From CAYNSX01 sp964400165 (GTDB lineage Bacteria; Armatimonadota; Hebobacteria; CAYNSX01): a DNA stretch of 29,579 bases. Under the pieces are notes generated by a model. That model was not told the origin of the DNA, did no database searches, and saw only the letters and a list, made by a program, of their open reading frames with translations. How positions within the stretch are numbered: the first letter of the stretch is position 1; every line of letters begins with the position of its first letter. This document shows positions 15,036 to 21,968 of the stretch, in pieces. The translations under genes were made by a program, and so were the position numbers. The stretch lies in NCBI GenBank assembly GCA_964400165.1, contig CAYNSX010000032.1, forward strand, positions 1-29,579. Reading direction: 5' to 3'.

Positions 15036-17393
15036 TTAGTTGCCTGTCCCGAACTCGCCGACTTCAGCAGCCACAGTCATATCCAGTCCACCTTCTTCAA
15101 CCCGCCGACCGCCTTTCAGCATTCGCACCACAACATGAGCCCCGACATCGCTGTATCGAACGGCAGCGGAGCCAAATCTATCCTCACCATTCTGATCCCC
15201 CGCAGACCTAGCGAGCCAGGCAAGTCCAAGCCATGCGGGTGCGAACCTATCGTTAAGACGAAGAGCCAATTCATACTGCTTGCGTGCGGCCTGTCCATCG
15301 CCGTTCCACTGAAGCGCGTCGCCGTAGGTGGAGCGCGCGTCGGCCGAATCGGGCGCCAGAAGCACTGCCATTCGCGCCGAGGCGAGCGCCTCCTTGCCAT
15401 TTCTGAGGCCTAAGAGACAACGAGCCCGGATTGCATGCACAATTGGCTGGTTCTTGTTGCTGGCAAGCAGGCGCGCGCACTCCGCTTCTGCGGCTTCATC
15501 GTCTCCGAGGCGCTCGAGGATTTGCGCTCGCAAGACCCGCATAGTCGGTGGTAACTCTTTCAGGGCATCGAGCGCGGCGCGAGCGCTCTGGTCCCAAGGA
15601 TTCGTGCGCGAACGCAAATCAGCCAGCAGCGCCAGGCCCATCGAATTGTTGGGCTCCTTCGCCAGGACGGCGTCCAGTTGCTCTTGCGCGCTCTCCGGGT
15701 CTCCCAGCATCAATTCCGCTCGCGCCAGTCCGAGCAAGGCGTTCATGTCGCCCGGAGTGTCCTTCAAAACCCACCGAAACGCGCGGGCCGCGCCCTTGAG
15801 GTCGCCCGCTTGCAGCAGCGTGTTGCCGCTGGTCGCTGCGCCGCCTGGCGCAGCGCCGGGGCGCCCGCCCGCGCCCATCGCGGGCGCCGGGCCCGCGCTC
15901 GGCGCGGGCAGTGGCGGCGGCGCGGCCGCGATCACCTGCTCGATGAACGCGTACAGGTCAGGGTCCGTCGCGTGCAACTCATCGCGCGTGTGACTGTGCA
16001 CATCGCGCAGGCCGGGCCGTTTGACGAAGGAGACATAGGCCTCGACGCCCTGCGCGAAATACTCGCCCGAGTTGCTGGCGGCGTAGTAGTCCATGAATTG
16101 CTTGCGCTGCGCGGCGCCGGCGTAGAGTTCCTCGATGCGCTTGCGCTGGTCGTCGGAGACGCCGTTGAAGTGCAACTGGTGCGCGAATTCGTGGGCGAAA
16201 GTCGAGAAGCCGAGGTTCACCGCCTCTTCGAGGTCTTCGATGCTCGACGCGGCCTGCAAGCCGCCGACGCCGCGGATGCCCGCCCAGTCGCGCAGGTCGC
16301 CGCCGCGGCCGCCGGAGCGCCCGCCGAAAATGTCAGGCAGGCCCTTGTCGAGCGGCAGAATGTATTGCTTGGCGCCCTTCGCCAGCATACCGGGGAGGAA
16401 TTGCCGGAACGGATACAGCCCGCGGCGGATGACCTCGCGCCGTTCGTCATTCAACTGCGCGTACTCGGGCACGAACTGCGCGGCCTCGGCGACTTCGGGC
16501 GTGTGTGCTTCGGAGAGGTACTCCGGGCGATAAGAGTGGCCGACGGGCGAGTAATCGAGGACGATGCCGGTGAGCGACGCATACATCCCGGTGCGCGCTT
16601 CGTAGGAGTGCGGGTCGAGCGCCAGCGCCTGCTCGAAAAGTTTCTTGGCGCCGTAGAGGTCGCCGCGCTCCCAGGCGCGGGCGCCCTGCACGATGAGGGG
16701 GCGCGCCAGTGCCGGGTCGGGGACGCGGTCGTCGGGGAAGACGGCGTGGCGGCCGGCGCCGAGGTGCATCTGCGCGAAGATGTAATACGGGTCGGCGTCG
16801 AAGGTTTTGAAGAACCAGTCGGTGGCGCGCAGGGCGTCGCCGTATTGGAAATAGTTGTAGCCGAGGCGGTAGCGGGTGTCGGCGCTGTCCGGGTTCCGCT
16901 CGAAGGAGCGGCGGGCGAGGGTGACCGCATCCCACCATTTGCCCTCGACGGAGCGCAGCCCGGCGAGGCCGGAGAGGGCGCGGGCGTTGTCGGCATCGAG
17001 CGCCAGCGCGGCATTGAAGCGCTCCAGCGCGGTGTCGCGCTCATTGCGGGCGAGCGCCGCCTCTCCCATGCCGGCGAGGCCGTCGGCGCGGGCGCCGAGG
17101 TCACGCGCCTGCGCATAGGCGGTTTCGGCGCGGTCGAATTCGCGCAAGACCGTCCAGAAGTCGCCCCACGCCAGGGCGACCGCCGGGTCACGCGGGTCAC
17201 GCGCCAGCGCATCCGCGAGAGCCCAGTGCGCCTCGGGGAAGTGGAACTGGTGGCGCTCCGACTCCGCTTGCGCCAGCAGGCGGGCGACCTCGGGCTGGCT
17301 CGCCAGCGCGGCGCGCGACAGCAGCGCCAGCGCGGTGAGGGCGAGGAACGGACGAGTCAGTACTCGAAGGGCAGGCGGGCGGCCGAAGGGCAT
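15036..17393 (-). CDS. Exported TPR protein with internal gluzincin-like metallopeptidase
   Basis: This encodes 785 residues. A signal peptide (about 1-31, ending A-L-A-S) is followed by tetratricopeptide repeats to about residue 290. A central zinc-peptidase domain has H-E-F-A-H at 401-405 and a downstream Glu444 in N-S-G-E-Y-F-A-Q-G as likely third ligand, an arrangement like the lethal-factor-like/MtfA group. A Pro/Gly/Ala linker near 510-545 leads to a second TPR block to about 750. AGGAG (complement of 17401-17405) lies 7 nt before the ATG, fixing the start. It is probably secreted or periplasmic; substrate unknown. The last 250 codons look less GC-biased at third positions than the rest, which may mark a later domain addition. 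Confidence 0.85.
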   Translation of the reverse strand: MPFGRPPALRVLTRPFLALTALALLSRAALASQPEVARLLAQAESERHQFHFPEAHWALADALARDPRDPAVALAWGDFWTVLREFDRAETAYAQARDLGARADGLAGMGEAALARNERDTALERFNAALALDADNARALSGLAGLRSVEGKWWDAVTLARRSFERNPDSADTRYRLGYNYFQYGDALRATDWFFKTFDADPYYIFAQMHLGAGRHAVFPDDRVPDPALARPLIVQGARAWERGDLYGAKKLFEQALALDPHSYEARTGMYASLTGIVLDYSPVGHSYRPEYLSEAHTPEVAEAAQFVPEYAQLNDERREVIRRGLYPFRQFLPGMLAKGAKQYILPLDKGLPDIFGGRSGGRGGDLRDWAGIRGVGGLQAASSIEDLEEAVNLGFSTFAHEFAHQLHFNGVSDDQRKRIEELYAGAAQRKQFMDYYAASNSGEYFAQGVEAYVSFVKRPGLRDVHSHTRDELHATDPDLYAFIEQVIAAAPPPLPAPSAGPAPAMGAGGRPGAAPGGAATSGNTLLQAGDLKGAARAFRWVLKDTPGDMNALLGLARAELMLGDPESAQEQLDAVLAKEPNNSMGLALLADLRSRTNPWDQSARAALDALKELPPTMRVLRAQILERLGDDEAAEAECARLLASNKNQPIVHAIRARCLLGLRNGKEALASARMAVLLAPDSADARSTYGDALQWNGDGQAARKQYELALRLNDRFAPAWLGLAWLARSAGDQNGEDRFGSAAVRYSDVGAHVVVRMLKGGRRVEEGGLDMTVAAEVGEFGTGN

Positions 17394-17503
17394 GGGAGTT
17401 CTCCTGGGGTGGTGCTCTTCTCTTCCCCGTCGGCGACGGTGAATCCTACGGCCTCACCCGGCTTCGCCCAGAGAGCGGGCTTCGAAGGGCAGGCCCCCTG
17501 ACA

Positions 17504-17604
17504 CCCTCTCCTGCAAGGAGAGGGGGGACGAGTTGGGGGGCCCCGGCGTGCCGGGGCCAGACTCGGCCTCATCCCCCTGGCCCCCTCTCCTGTGAGGAGA
17601 GGGG
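17504..17604. repeat. Cluster of three intergenic inverted repeats (CCCTCTCC type)
   Basis: Three hairpins stand in the 250-base gap between two minus-strand genes. 17504-17512 pairs with 17516-17524 (9 bp, 3-nt loop). 17539-17547 pairs with 17550-17558 (9 bp, GC-only). 17582-17591 pairs with 17595-17604 (10 bp, 3-nt loop). The first and third share the CCCTCTCCT/AGGAGAGGG arms and are separated by conserved-looking spacer. A related hairpin (CCCTCTCCC/GGGAGAGGG) occurs at 28389-28410. The pattern resembles the dispersed palindromic intergenic repeats of many GC-rich genomes. No T tract follows, so terminator function is not claimed. Confidence 0.75.
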
Positions 17605-17643
17605 CTGAAGACTGCTGGGCTCGCGGGGAGACGGGCAGGGTGT

Positions 17644-18708
17644 CTACTGCGGCTCGATGTAGCCGGGCGCCGGCGGCGATTGCAAGTGCTTCGGGAGCGG
17701 GATGCGCCAGAGATGGCCCATGCCGTTGACGATCAGGTCTCTTCCGTTGGGATGCCAGGCGATGCCTCCGGCGAGACCGGCCAGGGCCGCCAACGAAATC
17801 CACTGTTCACGGGAAAAGTCGTAGATGTCAATACTTGATACCCGTGCATTCTGAGAAGACAAGACGAGGTCGGCGAATGGAATCGCGGACCGCCACCCGG
17901 CATCAGACTCTTCCGCCCTCGCAAGCCAGCGAGATCGGGGAGTGTCGCTCCATCGGATGCACGCGACGCGCGCGCCATCCGGGGACAGCGAGGCGTCCGC
18001 AACGCGGCGCGTGGCGTCACGCGGCTGGAAGTTGTCGAACCGCTTAACGAACGAGAAGTCACCGTCGAGCAGAACGAATCCCTTGTTGGGTTCGTCCACC
18101 TGGCGAACGAACCACCGCGAACCGTCGGCCGATCGCGTCATCCAGATGTGGAGAGGATGGATGGCTTGCTGGCGCGTGCATTCCGCGCTGTCCAGGGAGA
18201 CCCGCCACAGGACAAACTCCGCGCCCTTGGGCTGCCGGGAGTCGTAGGCCGCCACGAACAGCGTACGAGTGGCGGGATCCGCCAGGGCGCTGTCTGGATT
18301 GCGAATCGGTGGCAGCGCGTGGCGCGTCATCCCCGAAGCGCCGGCCGTCACGACGACCGTTTCCTGTCCCATTCCCCCCGAAACATATGCGAAGTCGGTG
18401 TTTGTGAGCCAGACCGGACTCGACAGAAGACCGATATCAGGAGCAAGGACTAACTCCTCACGGGTCAGCAGGTGGAGAGATCTGAAGACAAAGGATCCCG
18501 GATTCTGACGGTCTCCGGTGGTATAGGCGGCCTGTCGGCCATCGGGCGACAGCGCGAGCATGTAACGGGCAACGTCCCGCCGGGCCGTCAGCCGCTCCGT
18601 CCCCGGCGGCAGGTAGGTGCGCGGGCCGGTGAGGACCCAGGCGGACCAACCCGTTCCGACTATCGCTACCGCAATCAGCCCCGCCCACAACCACTTTCGC
18701 CGTCGCAT
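17644..18708 (-). CDS. Membrane-anchored beta-propeller-like protein
   Basis: This encodes 354 residues from ATG 18708: M-R-R-R-K-W-L-W-A-G and a hydrophobic anchor to about residue 28, then an extracytoplasmic domain. The repeated L-S-P-D-G-R/L-S-P-D-G-A and W-H-P-N-G-R-D turns are typical of TolB/WD40-like propeller blades. I recognise no specific family. A longer frame upstream runs into a low-complexity inverted repeat and is not used. No clear ribosome-binding site precedes the ATG, but TACAAT (complement of 18715-18720) sits 6 nt before it, at the distance expected of a -10 box for a leaderless message. Codon use is less GC-biased than in the efflux operon. Confidence 0.65.
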   Translation of the reverse strand: MRRRKWLWAGLIAVAIVGTGWSAWVLTGPRTYLPPGTERLTARRDVARYMLALSPDGRQAAYTTGDRQNPGSFVFRSLHLLTREELVLAPDIGLLSSPVWLTNTDFAYVSGGMGQETVVVTAGASGMTRHALPPIRNPDSALADPATRTLFVAAYDSRQPKGAEFVLWRVSLDSAECTRQQAIHPLHIWMTRSADGSRWFVRQVDEPNKGFVLLDGDFSFVKRFDNFQPRDATRRVADASLSPDGARVACIRWSDTPRSRWLARAEESDAGWRSAIPFADLVLSSQNARVSSIDIYDFSREQWISLAALAGLAGGIAWHPNGRDLIVNGMGHLWRIPLPKHLQSPPAPGYIEPQ

Positions 18709-18714
18709 AAGGAC

Positions 18715-18720
18715 ATTGTA
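18715..18720 (-). promoter_or_regulatory. Candidate -10 box for a leaderless transcript
   Basis: TACAAT on the minus strand matches the -10 consensus in five of six bases and ends 6 nt before ATG 18708, so transcription would begin at or beside the start codon. No convincing -35 is visible because the upstream bases fall in a GC-rich inverted repeat. Confidence 0.3.
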
Positions 18721-18733
18721 CGGCGAGGAACGG

Positions 18734-18778
18734 GGGAGGCGGGGAGGCAGGAAGGCGGTCACTGCCTCCCCGCCTCCC
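18734..18778. repeat. Perfect 17-bp inverted repeat in an octamer-periodic purine tract
   Basis: The arms 18734-18750 and 18762-18778 are perfectly complementary around an 11-nt loop. The sequence is built from octamers of the form GGGAGGCR, and the periodic tract continues to about 18836 on the other side of the loop. It lies between divergent genes, just upstream of the propeller-like gene. Related octamer tracts occur at about 28326-28344 and 28441-28472. Confidence 0.75.
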
Positions 18779-18862
18779 TGCCTCCCTTTGTACCTGCCTG
18801 TTTCTGCCGCCTCCCTGCCTTCCTGGTCACCCGCTTCCTGCTACCATCCCCCCGGGTTTCCA

Positions 18863-20219
18863 ATGTCCGAAGGGNNNNNNNNNNCGGATCGGGCTGCTGA
18901 CGGCCGCCGCGCTCCTGCTGCTGGCGCTCGGCCTGCTGGCGGTGAAAATCACGACGCCGCCGGCGCCGTTCCCCATCCCGCCCGACCTGGCGCTCGCCTA
19001 CCCGCAAGAGAAGTTCGACAGCGACGACAACGCATTCCATCTGTATTGGGAACTGCCGGACATCACCGAGCGAGCCCGGAATGCTTTGCACCTCGAGCAG
19101 TGGACGACAGCAGACTTGAAATGGTACGGCGCGCCCGCGGCGCAATGGAGTGCAGAAGACATCCAACTGGCCGAACAATGGACAACGGCCTACGCTTCGG
19201 CGCTTCAAGCGTTTCGTGAGGCCACGGCCAAACCGTATTTCATGGAGCGGAAGAACGATGCGGCCTCGTTATTGCCCTACATGTCCACGGTACGCGACCT
19301 CACTCACGCCTCGACCGCCTCCGCGATTCTGGCCCTCCGACGAGGGGACGAACCGGCGGCGGTCGACGCACTCACTCCCCCGCTGCGTGCCGCCGCACAT
19401 CTCACGCAACACGGCCCGGTGATCGGCCGGCTGACGGCGGGCGCGGTCGAATCTATTGTCTTTCGGTGTGTCCTCGATGCCCTGAACAGCGGCTCGCTCC
19501 ACTCCGCATCGCCGCTGCGCCGGCTCGCCGAAGAGCTCAAGTCACTGGAACAGAGGCGGGCGCCTCTCGCCGACACCTTGCGAGTCGAATACGACTATGC
19601 GCACCGCACCATCGAACAGTGGGCTCGGCGCGGCAGCGACGGGGTTCACGAAGCCATTCAAAGTCTGGTTTCCTCGGAAAGTTCGGACACCGATCAGACC
19701 GTCGCTACGCTGTCGGCGTGGTGGGAATTGCACCTGAGCTATCCCCGGTCGTTGCGAGCGCTGACGGAACAGTATCAGGTCCAAGTGCGTGGGCTGGAAG
19801 CGGATCCTGTTGCCGCCATTCACGCAGAAATCGCCAGCCGCCACGGCGCAAGGACTCAGATGACGGGCATGCTGTCCCAGCAGTTTGCGATGTGGGGGTG
19901 GAAATTTGCGGAGAAGGAGGCCCAACTGAACGCGCAGCGGCGGGGCATTGCGATCGCCTTGGCGGCGGCGCGGTATCGGCTGGAGCATGGCGAGTTTCCG
20001 CCCGACTTGGCGGCGCTGGCGCCGAAATATCTGACGGCAATGCCCCTCGACCCCTATGACGGGCTGCCGCTGAAGGTGCGGCGAGAGCCGGACGTGTTCG
20101 TGATTTGGAGCATTGGCGATGACTTCACCGACCAGGGCGGCCGCATCGCGCTGCAATCGCGCGACCAATTCAGCGGCAAGAAGGGCGATCAAGTCTGGCG
20201 GCTGGAGGCGCCGAAATGA
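18863..20219 (+). CDS. Membrane-anchored protein with pilin-like C-terminal segment (interrupted by gap)
   Basis: The readable frame runs from 18885 and opens with a hydrophobic helix (R-I-G-L-L-T-A-A-A-L-L-L-L-A-L-G) that anchors a protein of about 440 residues. ATG 18863 before the gap is the likely start; GTG 18942 is the first start codon after it, but it would cut off the anchor. The C-terminal region (A-A-A-R-Y-R-L-E-H-G-E-F-P, then M-P-L-D-P-Y-D-G and I-W-S-I-G-D-D) matches a motif found at the ends of many uncharacterised planctomycete and related secretion-associated proteins, and resembles major pseudopilins. The middle part is not recognised. Its stop overlaps the next start by 4 nt (ATGA). 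Confidence 0.7.
18875..18884. other. Assembly gap (10 N)
   Basis: Ten undefined bases mark a scaffold join of unknown true length. They fall a few codons into a gene: ATG 18863 and the first bases after the gap (18885) are not in the same frame with exactly ten bases between them, so the real gap is not 10 nt or the start lies elsewhere. Confidence 0.98.
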
Positions 20220-20854
20220 TGACAATCGACACCGAGACCGCACACGAGGCGCGGAGTGGTGGCAACTCGCCGCGCATGACGCTCGAGGAAGTGGCATCCT
20301 GGACCGGTTGGAGCGCGTCGTGGTTGTTGACGCTCCTGCCATTTGTTGGCTTGGCGTTTTTCTCCGAGTTCAATTCGGCGGCGGTGCTTGGCGTCGTTGT
20401 CGTCATCAGTGTTGCAGTCGTGGCGCTCATCCGCGTCGTTGTACTGGGCGCTGGTTTTCCAGCAGCCGGTGTGTATCTCTTCGTCGGGACGGCGCTGGCG
20501 GTGGTAGTGGAGTGGATGTGTTTGCTTGACGCGTCGTGGTTCCCTGAACGGCTGACAAACAGCAGTCTCTTCACTTGTGCAGCGATCTTGCTGGTGGGTG
20601 GCGCCTACCACCCACGGCATGTCCGCTTGCCCGCAGGTCGCGCCGTGCTGCTCGGTGGGCTCACTGGATTGCAGCTCACGCTGTGGAATTCAATAGTCGT
20701 CTGGCTTGTCGCACAGGATTGGGCCACAATCGTTCTCTTCATTGCTCTTCCGATGATCTGTTGGCCGACGGGAACGATGCTCACATTGAGTGGAGCCCGG
20801 TTGCGCCGAATGACAGGCCGGCCGCGGCCGTTGGCCTCGCCGACAGTTCGCTAG
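20216..20854 (+). CDS. Multi-span membrane protein, unknown function
   Basis: This encodes 212 residues with about six hydrophobic helices between residues 34 and 196 and a short polar N-terminus. No family is recognised. Translation is coupled to the upstream gene (ATGA overlap). The C-terminal half (G-G-A, then two helices, then I-C-W-P-T-G-T-M and an Arg-rich end) lines up with the next gene product (G-G-A and I-F-W-P-A-G-M-L), so the two are probably paralogues. The DNA is noticeably richer in T and less GC-biased at third positions than the flanking operons. The 30 bases starting at its stop codon are repeated at 21300-21329. Confidence 0.65.
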   Translation: MMTIDTETAHEARSGGNSPRMTLEEVASWTGWSASWLLTLLPFVGLAFFSEFNSAAVLGVVVVISVAVVALIRVVVLGAGFPAAGVYLFVGTALAVVVEWMCLLDASWFPERLTNSSLFTCAAILLVGGAYHPRHVRLPAGRAVLLGGLTGLQLTLWNSIVVWLVAQDWATIVLFIALPMICWPTGTMLTLSGARLRRMTGRPRPLASPTVR

Positions 20855-20881
20855 AGCGTCGCTTCGAAGATTTTGGGGAGG
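20852..20881 (-). pseudogene. Remnant of the merR 3' end (duplicated tail)
   Basis: These 30 bases match 21300-21329 at 27 positions. Together with C20851, read on the minus strand, they encode N-L-P-K-I-F-E-A-T-L-stop, against L-P-K-T-F-E-A-T-L-stop at the end of the intact merR gene. No other merR sequence remains upstream. The most economical reading is a tandem duplication spanning a membrane-protein gene and the tail of the convergent regulator. On the plus strand the same bases include the GGGGAGG used as ribosome-binding site by the next gene. Confidence 0.7.
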
Positions 20882-20888
20882 TTGTCAT

Positions 20889-21302
20889 TTGGCACAGAAA
20901 CTTAAACGAGTTGCGTCGGAATTGTTGTTTGGATTTGCCTATGCGTTAGTGCTAGCCGGGATTTGGGGTGTGTTTGTGCTGCGACGGGCGGAGGAGAATC
21001 CAATCGGCACGGGCATCGCGCTGGCGGCGCTCGCAGTTCTCGGCGGGGCAAGGCAAGTTCAGGAGTTTCCGCGGCAGAGGTGGTGGTCGATGATTTTGGG
21101 TGTCGTTGCCGGTATGGTGATGGCGTGCGCCTTTGTGTTAGTGAGGTGGTTTCCGAAACAAGAAGTCTATCGCAGTTATCTGACTGACTTGACGCCCATT
21201 ATTTTCTGGCCGGCGGGGATGCTCTTCGCCCATTGGTTCTGGTCGCGCCGGCGTGGGAGATCTACGAGCGCGGTGCCGCGGGGCGCAGTAAGAAAAAACT
21301 AA
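20889..21302 (+). CDS. Four-span membrane protein, probable paralogue of the preceding gene
   Basis: This encodes 137 residues from TTG 20889, with GGGGAGG (20875-20881) 7 nt upstream. About four hydrophobic helices are separated by short charged loops. The C-terminal half resembles that of the 212-residue neighbour (shared G-G-A, W-P-x-G and Arg-rich end), and both genes stop at copies of the same 30-bp sequence. Its stop overlaps the stop of merR on the opposite strand. The start region looks newly assembled: the ribosome-binding site is the antisense of a merR coding remnant. Function is unknown. Confidence 0.65.
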   Translation: MAQKLKRVASELLFGFAYALVLAGIWGVFVLRRAEENPIGTGIALAALAVLGGARQVQEFPRQRWWSMILGVVAGMVMACAFVLVRWFPKQEVYRSYLTDLTPIIFWPAGMLFAHWFWSRRRGRSTSAVPRGAVRKN

Positions 21303-21796
21303 AGCGTCGCTTCGAAGGTCTTGGGGAGGGCGGCGCGCTTGGCGGGGGTGTCGAGTTGGCAGGTCTGGCAGGTGTCGGCAGTGGGGACGAGCGCGCAGAC
21401 GCAGCAGTCGGTGAGCGCCTCGATGCTGTGCGCCAGGTCCGTCTTCAGCGCCTGGAAGCGCTCGACTTTGGTATTGATCTCGCCGAGTTTGCGGACGAAG
21501 AGGCGGCGGATGCGGTCGCCGGCGTCGGAGCCGGCGGACGACTGGTAACGCGCAGTGACCAGTTCGGTAATCTCGGCGAGGGTGCAATCACACTCCTGCA
21601 GCGCTTTGATGGCTTGCAGGCGGGCGACCTCGTGCGGCGTGTAGCGCCGCATCCCGCGTGGCGTGCGGCGGGCGGGGGAGAGCAGGCCGAGTTCCTCGTA
21701 GTAACGGATGGCGCGGGGGGTGGTCTGCGCCGCGCGGGCGAGATCGCCGATACTCAAGAGAGGCGGTTGGTCGGTCACAGCAGCCGGGGGAACCAT
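21299..21796 (-). CDS. MerR-family regulator with C-terminal cysteine cluster
   Basis: This encodes 165 residues. The N-terminal winged helix (about 13-80) has the MerR pattern S-I-G-D-L-A-R-A-A...R-A-I-R-Y-Y-E-E-L-G-L-L and R-R-Y-T-P-H-E-V. A dimerisation coiled coil covers about 95-128. The effector region then has Cys131, Cys132, Cys134, Cys143 and Cys146, with Cys69 and Cys71 earlier, spaced differently from the four Cys of SoxR. It is transcribed away from sufB with 172 nt between the starts. Both suggest control of the SUF operon by an Fe-S cluster or metal, an inference from position and cysteines. It could instead answer to a thiol-reactive metal. Its 3' end overlaps the convergent membrane-protein gene. 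Confidence 0.85.
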   Translation of the reverse strand: MVPPAAVTDQPPLLSIGDLARAAQTTPRAIRYYEELGLLSPARRTPRGMRRYTPHEVARLQAIKALQECDCTLAEITELVTARYQSSAGSDAGDRIRRLFVRKLGEINTKVERFQALKTDLAHSIEALTDCCVCALVPTADTCQTCQLDTPAKRAALPKTFEATL

Positions 21797-21808
21797 TTGC
21801 CGCCTAAG

Positions 21809-21837
21809 ATTCTACCCCTCACGAAAACGGACTACAA
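21809..21837 (-). promoter_or_regulatory. Candidate merR promoter
   Basis: On the minus strand TTGTAG (21832-21837) and TAGAAT (21809-21814, five of six matches to TATAAT) are separated by 17 nt. Initiation near 21802 would leave only about six untranslated bases before ATG 21796. Confidence 0.5.
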
Positions 21838-21885
21838 GGTCTGTTTCCCACCGTTTCGCCAGGCGGAATATGAATGAGGCAGGAA

Positions 21886-21905
21886 TTCTTCCGCATACGG
21901 AAGAA
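21886..21905. promoter_or_regulatory. Candidate operator palindrome between merR and sufB
   Basis: TTCTTCCG and CGGAAGAA form a perfect 8-bp inverted repeat around CATA, in the middle of the divergent intergenic region. A second perfect palindrome, TAGGCGCGCCTA, lies at 21912-21923. Either could bind a dimeric regulator such as the adjacent MerR protein. Neither sits exactly between recognisable -35 and -10 boxes, as a classical MerR operator would. Confidence 0.5.
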
Positions 21906-21931
21906 CCATAGTAGGCGCGCCTAACATTTCC

Positions 21932-21959
21932 TTGACTTCGCCAAAATGCGCGGTAAGGT
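21932..21959 (+). promoter_or_regulatory. Candidate suf promoter
   Basis: TTGACT (21932-21937) is a good -35. The best -10 after it is the weak TAAGGT (21954-21959), 16 nt away. A strong -35 with a poor -10 suits an activated promoter. Initiation would fall only a few bases before ATG 21969. Confidence 0.35.
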
Positions 21960-21968
21960 AGGGGCACG

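Noticed and set aside
15678..17501. A 607-codon plus-strand frame opposite the TPR-peptidase gene
   Set aside because: The minus strand has a signal peptide, TPRs, HExxH and a well-placed ribosome-binding site; the plus frame is an Arg/Ala/Gly shadow.
17504..17604. CRISPR array
   Set aside because: The arms are short inverted repeats with unequal spacing, not direct repeats of 25-40 nt with unique spacers, and no cas gene is in the window.
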